Shown piece by piece: positions 44,939 through 56,692 of a DNA stretch of 64,000 bases (positions are counted from its first letter, which is position 1; each line of letters begins with the position of its first letter). The notes under the pieces were generated by a model that was given only the letters and a program-made list of their open reading frames with translations, was not told the DNA's origin and did not search any database. The translations under genes and the position numbers were made by a program. The stretch is from Adiantum capillus-veneris (Eukaryota; Streptophyta; Polypodiopsida; Polypodiales; Pteridaceae): assembly GCA_014529385.2 (NCBI GenBank), contig CM043949.1, positions 113,587,477 to 113,651,476 on the forward strand. Direction: 5' to 3'.

Positions 44939-46451
44939 TGATAGCGGGAAAAAGAGCAGTGCAATCGGGTGGCCTCTGTACTCGTGCACACTCCACAAAC
45001 CACGCCTCATGCAAACAAGAAAAGAACAAAACAAAGGGGGCACCACCCTAAATTAAGAGGTTTAGGGACCTCACACATAGTGCACATAGGCAAGTGAGAC
45101 TTCTGGCATTATGATGGCATCAAAACATATGGAAAAACACATAGAAACGAAGCTTAGGGACCTTATGTAGCATATATATACACAAGACATCAGCTTAACA
45201 ATACAATGGCATCTGATCATACATAACAAGGATATAGAGAAGCAAGCCAAGGATGGCATAATCCCTTGTCAAAAACAATCAACCCAGCAAGTAGGTATGA
45301 TCCTACTAGCAACACATCAATACCTTAGAGAATGATGGCGAGGATGGTGGCCATGGAGCATGAGAGAAGACTCGTTATTTAGGTTTTAGGGCTAGTAATG
45401 TAGCATACTAGAGGGAGAGAGAGAGAGGGAGAGAGAGTAGAGCTCCATCCATAGCTCCTTGTTGTGAGCAATGTCGTCATAGCTTCGTTGCTTGGTGAAG
45501 TGGGTGAAGTGTTTTGTTTTGAGTGAGAGAAGGCCTCCTTATATAGGTTTCTGAGAGGGTTTAGGATTAGGGATAAACATGCTTAAATCCGCTGATTGGG
45601 GTTACTTTTTGCTTAGGGTGGTCAACAGATTGAGGTCACCTGATATGTCACCATCAAGATATTCTCTAGAGTGATGTGAGAGGGGAGGGTAAATGCTGAT
45701 TTTTCTGATTGTGACACATGGGGATAAGGCCTTGACCAGCATTTAAGAGCAGGTAGGTGGCTGTTGAAACTGGAGGTTCTGCACATGTCAGGGGGGACCT
45801 GTGGGGGTCCTCCTGAATATCAAATTCTCAGAAAATCCTCAACCATGGCTTCTTTTGACATGTGTTCTTTGAAAAAATCAGCATGTCTCTTTTCAACTCA
45901 AAAGTATTTATCCCTGTTGACTCACCTTTACCATAAGATTTTCTCCTTTTCTCCTCCTGTAACTGCATTGTTGATGCCCAATCACTGCTTCTAGTAACAG
46001 TGAACTGCTACCTACCAAATACTTATGGTGCAGTAAAAAATATTTACCATGGGTAAAAAAGTTACTGTAGGTAAAAAGTGATTTGTATTTACCATGTAGG
46101 TGAAAAATATTTACTGTAGGTAAAAAATGTTTACTGTGGTAAAAAATATTTACTGTCGGTAAAAAAGTGAAAACGGAGTATGCTGTGCTGTGAGTCCACA
46201 CGAACATCCTCGTGTAAATTTCACTAGAAATTCACACCTAGAATGGGCTATTCTATAAGATATAGGTTGTAGGCATGCATAAGAGCTCGTTCCCACGTAT
46301 CTTCTGTCCATGGCACTTTTTACTCTTTGGTGCTTGTGAAGTAGATTTTTCTTCTCTTTCGAGATCCCTTGGACTAGAGTATCCTCATCTCCCCAACAAC
46401 TGACTGTGCCTTTATTGCATCTTCAGAAGGGGTCCTAAAAACCATGCATCA
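44939..46451 (-). repeat. Right (5') LTR of the 39-46 kb element
   Basis: It is nearly identical to 39004-40517 and begins directly after the primer-site complement GTGGGGGCACCAAAA. It has the same TATA box (about 45535-45548) and the ATTTACTGTAGGTAAAAAAT minisatellite (about 46025-46170). Confidence 0.92.
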
Positions 46452-47656
46452 GTGGGAACTCCACCTAAGGTGATTGTCATGCTTAATGACTAAGGTACTT
46501 GAGGTACTTGTCACATTTAATGAGGAAGTTGCTTGAGAAGCTTCCTATGCATGGGGGATAAGATGCTTGAGTCAAGAAGAGAACCTACACACTTAATGAG
46601 GAAGTTGCTTGAGAAACTTCCTATGCATAAAAATCTCAAAGCTAGGGGAATTCTAAAAGAGCACATGGGACACATGTCAGACTCTCACTAAGCTTAACTA
46701 CATGGTGTGCTTTAATGCTATTGGTTGGGCTAAAGAGGGGTCCAATGAGCTTCTACTTCCATCCAACAAATATCTAGATATTTTCAAGCTCTCTCTCTCT
46801 AAGGGGTAAGGAGGAAACTTGTCAAAAAACTACCCATGTGCCTGACTGCATGCTGCACATTGTGATTGGCTAGGGGGAGAGGGGTCCAATGAGCTTGCAG
46901 CGTGAAGAAATTTTTCCCAAAGCAAGGAAGGGGGGTGCTAGGGGGATATACTCCACACACACACACTCATTTGCAAGGCATTCTCACTTGGTGAAAGTTG
47001 AGGAACACCACCTCTTTCTCCAAGCTTGTCAGAAGTCAGAGCCTACACCAACACTCTTGGCTATGGAATGAAAATCCAACCAAGAGCCATGCTTCAATGC
47101 TTAAGCTTGCCATCTTCTCCATCTCCATTACTATGCTATTATGTATGCTATCAAGAAGAGTAATGATAAGTGAGGAACTATTTATTTCTCCTATGGAATG
47201 TTTCTTCTTTCTCTTCCCTACCCTCATTTCCCGCTAGCTCTCTCCACCTTTGAAGGTGTTTGAGGCCTTGGGACTGAGGCTTGGGATAATAAATGCTTTC
47301 GACAAGTTTATGTTATGCTTGTGATGCATGAAGTTTTCCATCTTCATTGCATCACGTAGGTCACAAGGAACACAAAGATTGTATTGTACCAAGTCTCTCT
47401 TGATGGGATAAACTATAATACAAATGCCTATTAGAGGGGGGGACCGGATCCATATGAATCCGGCCCTCAACTATTGTCATGTTCTCTAAACTCTCTCTCT
47501 TGCAAATGCATTATTCATGCCAAGTTAACTAAGAACCATGTTTATGCTTCTACCATCAATTAAGTTCACCCGTTATGCTCACAAAGTAATATCTCAAAAG
47601 TGCTTCACCTAATTTCCCTCAATTACTCTCAAAGTTCATAGGCCATTTCCATTACA

Positions 47657-48675
47657 TGCTAAGAGTAGCAACCATTTCTTTTTGACTTGTAGCCTTACCC
47701 ATGATTTCTCTGTTACCTGGCTTGTCGTGAGTAATCTCTAGAATGCTCTAGATGTTGTTTTTAAGCATATTGCACTTTGCTTATTTATCCAATAGAGCCT
47801 TGCATCTAACACTCACTCCTTTTGTCCTGCTTTCGCCATGTTCTCATCTTGATCTAACTGTGTCTCTATGGAAGGTGGCTTGAGACTCTGTTTTCCAATC
47901 TGACTTACATCAGCTAATTCAACTGGCAATGTCTGGATCTTTGGACTTCCTATTGCAACTTGACTTTTTGAAACCTCGTTCTTCTTAACTTCTGGCTTTG
48001 TGGCATTCTCTTCTCAATAGCTATCGTAGTTTCTCTTTGTTCTGTTTTATTTTCACATACTATTGTTTGATTTTCTTTAAGCTCTTTTGAAGTTTTGTTT
48101 GATGGAGATGAATCATCTTCAATAAGCTTTGGCATCGGTCTCCATTTTAACTATGCTAGTAAGGAATTTGTGCTGTCATCTGCGGGTGACCATTGTTGGT
48201 CTTCATTCTTGGTTGTCTCCAAAGACTGCATCTTCATTGAACTCTGTATCTCTAGGACATTTTGGGCCATTGACATTCCCATTATGATGTCATCTGGAAT
48301 ATCTTTTGTTGTGATCATGTGGAATGGTGGTGGAGATGATTCCCCAGCATTCTGCTCGTTTGTTTCCTGATATGCTCCCAAATTCAGGAGCATCTTCCAA
48401 CTGTGGTTGTCCACATCTTTTTCAAGTGCAAAAAGACATGAGGTTCTTGTCTAGTTGAAAATCTAGATTTACTTCACTTGAGAGTTTTTCTTCATTCTCA
48501 CCAACAATGTTGCACTTGATCTTCTTAGGATTTCTTTTTGCACTGACTGATTCTCTTGTGGTAGTGTCCTTGAATTGAACTTTTTCTTCAACTTCTTTGC
48601 TTTGATCGCGTGCTTGAATTGATGTTGACTCCATTGGCTGTAATATTGTACTTTTTTTTTGCAATTGATGAGCAT
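47657..48675 (-). other. Unidentified hydrophilic minus-strand ORF region, right part
   Basis: Minus-strand open stretches at 48422-48675 (QSKEVEEKVQFKDTTTRESV), 48151-48414 (MITTKDIPDDIIMGMSMAQN) and 47950-48135 are Lys/Glu/Ser-rich. They share composition and orientation with the stretches at 37685-38506 on the other side of the solo LTR. No domain is recognised and the frame is broken more than once. Confidence 0.35.
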
Positions 48676-50880
48676 TACATGCCTACATCTGGGTAACCCT
48701 TAACACACAAAAATGCTAAAAAGACCGTTTTCCCTTCCTACTATGCACTGTTTTCACAAAAAAGAAAAAAACAATTTTGCAAAACATTTACAAACTATGA
48801 CTTTTTGGCCTCCCTCATGCAGAGGAGTGGAGTCTCTTACACACTTTTCTTTTTACCACTGACCACATGTCTTCCTCTACCCAAGTTGCCTTGCATGTCC
48901 TAAGAGCCTTTTCACATGTAAAAACCTTTTCGTCAAGCATGAAATCTCTACACTTAGGCCTTCATAACCACATAAAACATACACTTCCGAGATCTCTCTG
49001 TTTGTAATGGGCCTTCGTATTTGCTTTATCACCCATGCCTACACCTGTAAGCATACACATCATTGTCTGCGTGAGAGATACCCCTCCCCGTCTACGCACA
49101 AAATTTACAATTTCCACTTTTATACAATTTTCAAGATACAACAGAGTTGCGGAAGCATTTTCATAGGGGAGGAGTTCTCACTGCTAACCAAGCATGGAGT
49201 TTAGGCCATGAGCCGTACTGCATCTAGAGGTACCTAGCAACTAGTGCTACCCCCTGAATGGGTGCTATGAATGAAAATGTGCTCAAAAAAAATATAACAT
49301 CGTGGAGGGTGAATATATGTGTACACCGCGTTGCGGGAAGAAAGGGAGAGAGAATATAGTGGTGTGTGAAATAGAGTGCATAGAGACATGAGAAAATGAC
49401 AAAAGAGGATCTTTAAATGCCCCATCTAAATGAAACAGGAAACCATGTATTAATGCAATAACAAAATCTGGGTATACCATAACATCAAAAAGTTTATGAC
49501 AAAATAACTAGCAGAGCACTGAACCCTGTGTAGGGATTGACCAGTCCACCCATCCAGTTCTGCTCTACTACGGACATAGATAATTTTACTTCACCAAGAG
49601 CAATCCAGAACACCTCCAACCTACCTCAGCCAGACAAAGGCTAAGGCCGCTTCGTCTCTCTCCATGAACTCAAGATCTGAAAGGATCCCAAGTACCAGTA
49701 CGTGGTAGGGTATCAACACCAACCATACCAGTTTAGGCACCATGCCTCTTCGATGCCCAGGACCGGGTGTTTAGACAAAGCCAAGGCAAAATCCCCGATG
49801 CGTTAGCCGTGTAGTCATTCAACCCCTGACGCACTAACCGTGTAGATGAGCCTAACAAAAAGAAGAAGACCTATGCAACACCCTCGATCCAGCAAAGCTC
49901 CAGGTCAATAGCCCTTTAGTCTAAGGCTAAGTGACATAGGTGATCCTAGTCTTGTAACGACGCTGCCATGAGAAACATAACACCTGAGTCCAATCACAAT
50001 AGCAATGTCCATATGCACAAACAATATTTTCCAAGCAAATAGACTATGCAAGGGTGCAAAAATTTGGCATCATAACCATATCCAGAAAAAGAAACCATGA
50101 GCCACACCGGCTTCCACACACAAATCACAACCATAATCCATGAGAGAATCTTAGCTCTTAACCATAAATCATAACCTCACTGAACCAACTCCCACACTTG
50201 GAGTTTGACACATCCAATCAATTGGAGCCCAGACACATGTCTCTTAAGATGTTATTGTTTCATGCATAAAAAGATTCCGACCAGCAACTAATCATGATAT
50301 AAAAATCCAATTTTGATAACATCCAACCATGCAAAGTTGATGCATCACATCTCCACTTCACCTCCCTAGCACATGGAGCTAGTTTTGACGTAGGAAGGTG
50401 GAAAGCAATCATAGCCATGCATATGAGGCATCCACATCAATCCCTGAGTTTCCATAGATCATATGATAACATTCCATTACCATAAACATGATGCAAAACA
50501 GCTCCGACCTTTAGGTCAACCATAAACCATAAACATGCAAATGAAAGTATTTGACCTCAAACCAATGCATCAAGCTCAGCTCCATAATAAATACTATCAC
50601 TCTATCACATCACTTCACCTATGTGATACTCACACAACAAACGATAATCCCAAAAGAGAGCCACTTTAATTATATCTGCCTATGCGGTTTGTGATGTTTA
50701 ACCATATACTCTCACATAAGTTTATGGTCATCTAATAGTTGAAATCAACTCACCAAAACAAACCAAAAAATATATAAAACAACTCGGTTAAATCACGACG
50801 TCATATGGTACCCCCCCTTGGTACCCGTATACGTGTAGGTAAAACAAGTTATAGAACGATTAATAACTTGCATTCCCGAC
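48676..50880. other. Intergenic, nothing recognised
   Basis: Balanced composition, no ORF above about 75 codons with recognisable character, and no terminal repeats. An A-run at 49285 (CTCAAAAAAAATATAAC) could be the tail of an old retroposon, but no body was identified. Confidence 0.45.
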
Positions 50881-51366
50881 GTGATAACGGAGATCTAAAT
50901 TCATTTATGATCATGTTTCATCAATATTTTCAATTTTTTAAGTGGGTTTTCCCATCCAGTGAATCTATATAGTGGTTCTCCAAGGAGCCTGGAGTCAAAA
51001 AAATTGGTTGTGCAGTGGGCAGCATGCGGTTTTTTGACCATGTCTCTTAGCTCGTGTGTGTTTTCCACATGATACCAAGAAGAGAAAATTTTATAAATGA
51101 TGTGTCTTATCTTTGTTATAAAGTGTTCGAACTGATTCATAGCGGTTTGTGATTTATGACCAAAACAATCTTCCTACCATCTCTATGACGTGAAACGAAA
51201 AGCGTTTTTTATGCACGCACGTGACCATAAACACATCGTGTGCATAAATCAGTGTTTTAAACATGATGAAATTATTATGGGGGGCAGCTTCATACGTACT
51301 TGGTTAATCCATACATGCTCTTGTTTGCGAAAAAACAATCACCAAGAGGGTGACTACTCCAAAAAA

Positions 51367-51421
<55 letters not shown>

Positions 51422-51447
51422 GGCTATGGAGTTTAGAGCTTCTCACC
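50881..51447. other. Upstream flank of the piggyBac-like gene with (GA)n tract
   Basis: A (GA)n tract at about 51371-51417 directly precedes the transposase-like ORF. GGTACCCCCCCTTGGTACC-like inverted words occur at about 50810. No TTAA-flanked terminal repeat typical of piggyBac could be matched on both sides. Confidence 0.4.
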
Positions 51448-53760
51448 GTGCATGTAGAGATGTTCTTCTTTGGTGTGATTGAGAAGTTTCATCCTCAAAA
51501 TTTGAACTTTACTTGCCGATTTGAAGGAGATTCAAAGGGATACCCGGCTACATGCGATATCTTGGTCGATTATGTTGTTCGCAGCACTATGTGCTACAAT
51601 TCCCCTCAAAAATCAATGCAAGTAAGTGTTGATCTAGGTGTTAATGATTGTACTCCTTGTGATGTTGTTTCAATTCAAGGTGGTGGGGGGTGTGAAATTT
51701 TGAATGTCAGTGTGAATGATGCACATGATGCATTGGGTTGGGGTGGAGAAGGCGCTATGATGCATGTAAACAATGAGGATTCACCTAGATTATTTGAGGC
51801 AATACCACCATCAAGGGGGCGAGGAAGACCACCAAAATCTAGAAAAACAAGGAGACCAAAAATCTCTTCAGTGATTCCAAAGGACACAAGCACAAATCCC
51901 TCTCCTGAATTTACTAGAAACATTGGACGTCCACGCAAACCTAGACCAAAAAAGCATGTAGGTGGTAGACCTAGCACCTCAGCTAGCCCATATGAAGAGG
52001 CTAGTGATGATGATGATAATGATGAACATGCATTAGAGGGTGAATGGGTAGAATGTGGTGATGATGAAGCTTTAGAAGTAGAGGGACCCGTGCTTGATGA
52101 TTCTCCTAAGTCTGATTGTGTATTTTTTGATGTTGTCCCTCCTGAATGGAAGAGTGGGGACAAAATCAAGCAAGAACCTCCTGGGACATTTTGGCCTCTT
52201 CCTGCTTTCAATGGTCTTGTAGGACCATACTTGGGACATGTGCCTCGTGAGTTTTTTGAATTTCATTTATTTCTTATGCTGTTTCCACTTGATCTTGTTG
52301 ATCATATAATAAATGAGACAAACATATACGCCAATCTACAGAGAGAGAGGTGTAGTAGCTTGCATGAGTCTATGAGAAGATGGGTGCCTTTGGATTGCCA
52401 TTCTTTCTTACGGTTGTTAGGAATGGCTCTAGGCATGGCACTTCAATACATGCCTAGCAAGCGGCACTACTGGAAGGATGACATGAGAGGCTCATTACAC
52501 TTTCCAAATTTTGGTGATAAGATCATTCATACCTCTTTCCAGCAAATAAAGAGGTTTGTGCATCTTAGAGACAATGCAAAAAGGCCGCCCAAGGGATGTA
52601 GAGAGCATAAATTATGGAAAACACTTGAGTTGGAAGAGAGGCTAAATTTTACATTTCAAAAGTATTAAAATTTACATCAATGTGTCACTATTGATGAGCG
52701 TATTATTCCTTCAAAATGCAAGCTTAATCCATGCAGGTATACAATCCAATGAAACCACACAAGTTAGGCATACAGGTTTGGAATTTGTGTGACTCATCCA
52801 CAGGTTATAATTTTGTGTTTTAAGTTTATGATAAGATGCCATGTCAAGAGTTGTCTTTCCATGTGGTTGCAATTCTTGTGAAATCTTTGCCTAGACAAGG
52901 ACATCATGTCTTCTTTGATAGGTAGTTCACTTCTGTAAAGCTCTTGGAGCATTTGCGGAGTGAATGCCAAGAAGGTACAGGCACCTATATATGCAATGCA
53001 AAGTACTTCCCAGGTGAAGATATGTTGAATCTTGGTAAGGAAGCTCGTGGTGCTTCTCGCTTTGCATATTGTAGAAAACAGGGACTTATTGCCAGCTCTT
53101 GGATGGACAAGAAAGAGATTTATTTTGCTTCAAATTGCTTTGGTATGCATAAAGGTGAGGTGAAACACATGGTTGCAAATGGTAACAAGATGCTTGTGTC
53201 TTGTTCAAATGTGGCAGTTAAATATAATGAATGTAAAGATGGATACGATGTATTTGATAGCATGGTTTTGGGTCATGGTTATAGTTTGCAAACCACCATG
53301 CATGGGTGGAAGTGGTGGCATGCGCTCTTCTGGTTCTTATGAATTTTGTGTTCACCAATGCATGGATTATTTGGAAAGATACGTATGGCAGTGTTGACAC
53401 TTATAGATTTGATTTTATGATGCACTTGCATGAACAAGCGATCAAGAATGCATTTAGGCCGTATGTGTGCAAGAGGCCTATTGTTGAGGATGTGTACAAT
53501 GGACACTTTGCTATGTGCTTGCATGATTCAACAAGTAAGTAATGTGTGGTATGTGCTGCCAAAAGAAAGAAGCTCATGTTAGAGCATAAGGAGGTGGAGG
53601 GATGTAAGCCCTCACGCACTAAATGGGGTTGTGGAAAATGTAAGAAAACCAAGTGTGCTAATCCTTGCTTCAAGGATTACCATGCAAAGGCTGTGGTTGA
53701 TTTCTTGTATGATGGAAGGAGCCGAGTAACTAGAAGACGTGAACCGGCACCACTATGTAA
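51448..53760 (+). pseudogene. piggyBac-like transposase (DDE_Tnp_1_7), decayed
   Basis: The first ORF (51448-52668, 406 aa) has an N-terminal region with three AT-hook-like motifs (RGRGRPPKS at about residue 123, GRPRKPRPKK at 160, GGRPS at 172), an acidic stretch (183-225) and the start of the piggyBac catalytic domain (FFEFHLFLMLFPLDLVDHII, MALQYMPSKRHYWKDDM, SFQQIKRFVHLRDN). Downstream are VTIDERIIPSK (first catalytic Asp), GIQVWNLCDSSTGYNF, VFFDR..FTSVKLLEHLR (second Asp), YNECKDGYDVFDSMV (third Asp), HGWKWWHALFWFLMNFVFTN, and a C-terminal Cys-rich finger (CVVCAAKRKK, WGCGKCKKTKCANPCFKDYH, 53540-53690). Lesions: stop at 52666, frameshift near 52748, stops near 52820 and at 52924, frameshift near 53340, stop at 53540. 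Terminal repeats were not found. Confidence 0.85.
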
Positions 53761-53959
53761 GACTTTGTTAATTGTCTATTTATCTAATTGGTTTTGCTTA
53801 TGGTAATCATGGCTCTCATGCCTGTTTTATCTTTTTGCATGCAGGATTATATGGTTGTGTTGGTGATGGGTGAGCTTTGGCTGCTACTTTTTTTCCATTT
53901 AGGTAACCCTATAAAGTTATGCTTTGTGGCTTGTTGTATGCTAGAATCTAATGGCGGTC

Positions 53960-55256
53960 GTATAGCACCTCTTTATGGTCTTTTGCCAGGTTTTGGATTC
54001 ACCACTTTTGGATTTGTTAGGTATTCGAATTGCTAGGTTTTCATTTTGCCAGGTCTTTTGTGAACTATTGGAATCGCAAGTTACTGGATTCACCAGGTCT
54101 TTTTGTGAAGTGTTGGAGTTTGCGAGGTCTTTTTATGGTGGAATCTTTTGGATTCACCAGGTCTTTTTTATGGCGGAAGGTTTTGGATTCACGAGGTTTG
54201 GGATTCACCGCATCTTTTTATGAAGTGTTGGAATTTTCCAGGTCCCTTTTATGGTGGAACTTCTGGATTCACCAAGTCTTTTTTGTCACATGCTGGAATT
54301 CACTAGGTCTTTTTTATTGTGGAAGGTTCTGGATTTTCCAGATCATATGTTGGATTCACCATGTGACAAAATAGATATTATGGACTTGCCAAGTGTTTTA
54401 TCATATGTTCTGGATTTTCCAAGTATGGCTCTAGCGTTTGGTTGCTTGTGTTTATGGCAAGGGCTTTATGGATTATGTATCCGTTTATCAATGATGTTTA
54501 TGGCAGTTTCTTTGTGATTTTAGATTTTGTATCGCAAGTGCTTTATGGTTACTTATTGTTTATGGCATGTGCCTTATGATTTCCCAGGTGTCTGGATTCT
54601 CCAAGTATGGCTCTAGTGTTCGGTCACCAATGGTTTACGGCAAGTGCTTTATGGATTATGGATCCGTTTATCAATGATATTTATGGTAGGTTCTTTGCAA
54701 TTTGAGATTTTTTATCGTAAGCACTTTATGTTGCTTGTTGTTTATGTCATGTGCCTTATAATTTCTAGGTGTTTTTGTTGAATGTTATGGATTTGCCAGG
54801 TGTCTGGATATTTGTTGTATGGATCTAGTGTTCAGTTGCCAATGGTTTATGGAAAGTGATTTTACGGTTTATGGATCTATTTATCAATGTTGTTTACGAC
54901 TACCAACTATGGCTATGGTTCACACTTGCCAACATATGTTTATGGCAAGTGCTTGATAGTCTATGGATCTCTTTATGGTTGTGTTTTATGGTTGCCAATT
55001 ATGGCATGTGCTTTACGGTTTCCAAGCGTTCATTGAATGCCAAGGATGGTTCTGGCTTATGGTTGACAAGTCTTTATGGCATGTGTTTTATGGTTTTGAT
55101 GTGTGTATGGCAGGTGTTTTATGATTGCCAGGTCTTTATGGCCTGTGCTTTATGGTTGCTAAGTGGTTATTTCATGTTCTTTACGGGATATGGTCGTGTA
55201 TATGTCTGTGAAGAAAGATAGGCTTTACAGTTGTCTTGTATTTATGGCTACCAAAT
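53960..55256 (+). repeat. Diverged word-repeat region
   Basis: About 1.3 kb consists of degenerate iterations of two related phrases. One is GGATTCACCAGGTCTTTTTATGG...GAAG with spacing of roughly 30-55 bp (53990-54370). The other is TTTATGGCAAGTGCTTTATGG and TTGCCAAGTG variants (54400-55256). The pattern resumes at 56693-56830 after a LINE insertion. The apparent Phe/Trp/Gly-rich ORFs are translations of the repeats. Confidence 0.7.
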
Positions 55257-55272
55257 ATGGTGGCGGTATCCT

Positions 55273-56676
55273 TTTTGTTTTTTTTGCAAAACTCACAAAT
55301 GTGAGTGAATTATATTGAGCAGCCCAAAAAATTACAAGGTCTAGTCATGCTCTTGTTGAGCCATGGCATCATCCAGAGACTATAATTACATCAGGGTCGC
55401 CACCCCCACTAACCCATCGCCTCTTCCTCATTACACAGGGTCCAAAAAATTTTCTTTTGAGATCTTTACGCCGTCCTAGGCATTCCATCTGCTGACAACA
55501 AGGCACAAGTAGTCCTAGACCAATCCTTCAATGTGGCTTGCGCCTGAGTGTCCATATTAGCACTTTGCTTTCTTGAGTAATTTTTGTGAAGCTTGACACC
55601 TCAAAAGCTCCTTCAAACACACGCCGGTTCCTTGTCTGCCATACATTATGTAAGAAGAAATATCCGACAATTTGAGTGTTGATGAGGAGGGCAGGACTTC
55701 CTGAATTCTTGCCTCCAAGGAATAGGTCAGTCTTGAAGAACCTAATTTTCCATGTTCTTTGGACCCACTTGCATATTTTCCCTGTGAGGCGTTTAATAGT
55801 TGGGCAATCCATGAATAGGTGGGCCTGATCTTCTCTAGCCATCCTACACCCCAAGCATCAATTTGACCCGATCCCTCTCTCTTGAATCTTCACCCCCGTT
55901 GGTAGAGCACCCCAAATTACCTTCCATAGAAAGACCTTCATGTGCTGCGGAACCTTTGGCTTCCATATGTACTCCAATACTTGCTCCCACCTTTCCTCCG
56001 GCCATTTTTTTTTCCATAGCTTGTTTAGGGGTGTAGATCTATTCTTCTTATGCATCATTGTCTGATAAATGCTTTTAGGATGGGGTGTCCGTAATAGACT
56101 ACTTCCGGGCCATTTCCAGGAATTCCAATCAAACACCGAATCACATATTGGCATCACTAAATTATCAAGCTCCTTCATCACTTTGTGGACCAGGAAGACC
56201 TCCAAGCTATTGAGTTGGTACTGGGTAACCAGAAGGTCAATGGTTTTCCAACTCTTGTTGCCATTGTCCCAAAAGTGTCCAAGTCGTTTTAGACCCTTAT
56301 TATTCAGTTTCCTGGCTGTCTCAATCCAATAGGGAGTTTGTGGCGGATCTACAACTTTGGAAAGCTAGGGGGACCAATGCAAAATGGAGTTCTTGAAGTA
56401 TTTGACTTCTTCCCCCCACTTTAAGACTCCTTCTACTCTCTTGCATTTTCTTACCAATTCTCCTGAGCTGCCTCCCAGTCTTAAGGTAGACCACTCTGGA
56501 GCTAACAATTTGTCATGAACCTCCACCCCTCTCCACTTTCCACCATCCGAGCCAAGTTTACATTTTTCTATCATATCTCTGACCATGACAACCCAAACTT
56601 GATCTGTTTAGCCAAGGAGACAACAAACTTGGTGCAACAAGCTTCTGCATGGGCCATTGGGTTGAGAATTCCAAGG
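55273..56676 (-). mobile_element. 5'-truncated L1-type LINE with 16-bp target duplication
   Basis: This 1,404-bp insertion is flanked by the 16-bp direct repeat ATGGTGGCGGTATCCT (55257-55272 and 56677-56692). On the minus strand it ends in an A-rich tail (plus-strand TTTTTGTTTTTTTT at 55273-55286). It encodes the C-terminal zf-RVT region of a plant LINE reverse transcriptase: WKPKVPQHMKVFLWKVIWGA, LPTGVKIQERGI, then CLGCRMAREDQAHLFMDCPT and ICKWVQRTW. One in-frame stop (55858-55860) lies just before the zinc-binding cysteines. The truncated 5' end and long duplication are typical of target-primed reverse transcription. Confidence 0.92.
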
Positions 56677-56692
56677 ATGGTGGCGGTATCCT

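Larger units (their letters stand above)
39004..46451 (-). mobile_element. Gypsy-like LTR element with gag-protease only, minus strand
   Basis: This 7,448-bp element has two LTRs (39004-40517 and 44939-46451) and a 4-bp flanking duplication, GTGG. Reading leftwards from the right LTR: primer site TTTTGGTGCCCCCAC (about 44924-44938); an unusually long leader with open stretches (43.9-44.87 kb); gag (42387-43580) with CCHC knuckle CYNCGEVGHGMYYC; protease region (41526-42338) with VYVDGGAEICVMTEKLMHRL and YPLILGRPWLMAMKARQDW; an unidentified stretch (40938-41525); polypurine tract AAGGGGGAGGGATATA (about 40518-40533). I recognise no reverse transcriptase, RNase H or integrase, so it appears non-autonomous, comparable to TR-GAG-type elements. 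By eye the LTRs differ at about 20 of 1,513 positions, making it one of the youngest insertions here. It has a few breaks. Confidence 0.88.
38544..47656 (+). repeat. Chromovirus-family solo LTR containing a nested element
   Basis: This LTR starts TGTCATTAAATATC (38544), ends CCATTTCCATTACA (47656) and has a perfect 5-bp duplication, TGCTA (38539-38543 and 47657-47661). The LTR itself is 38544-39003 plus 46456-47656 (about 1.66 kb). It is interrupted by the gypsy-like element at 39004-46451 with a GTGG duplication. No chromovirus internal region is present, so it is a solo LTR. Confidence 0.9.

Noticed and set aside
54030-55221. Phe/Trp/Leu-rich ORFs that look like membrane proteins
   Set aside because: They arise from the TTTATGG/GGATTCACC word repeats and occur in overlapping frames.
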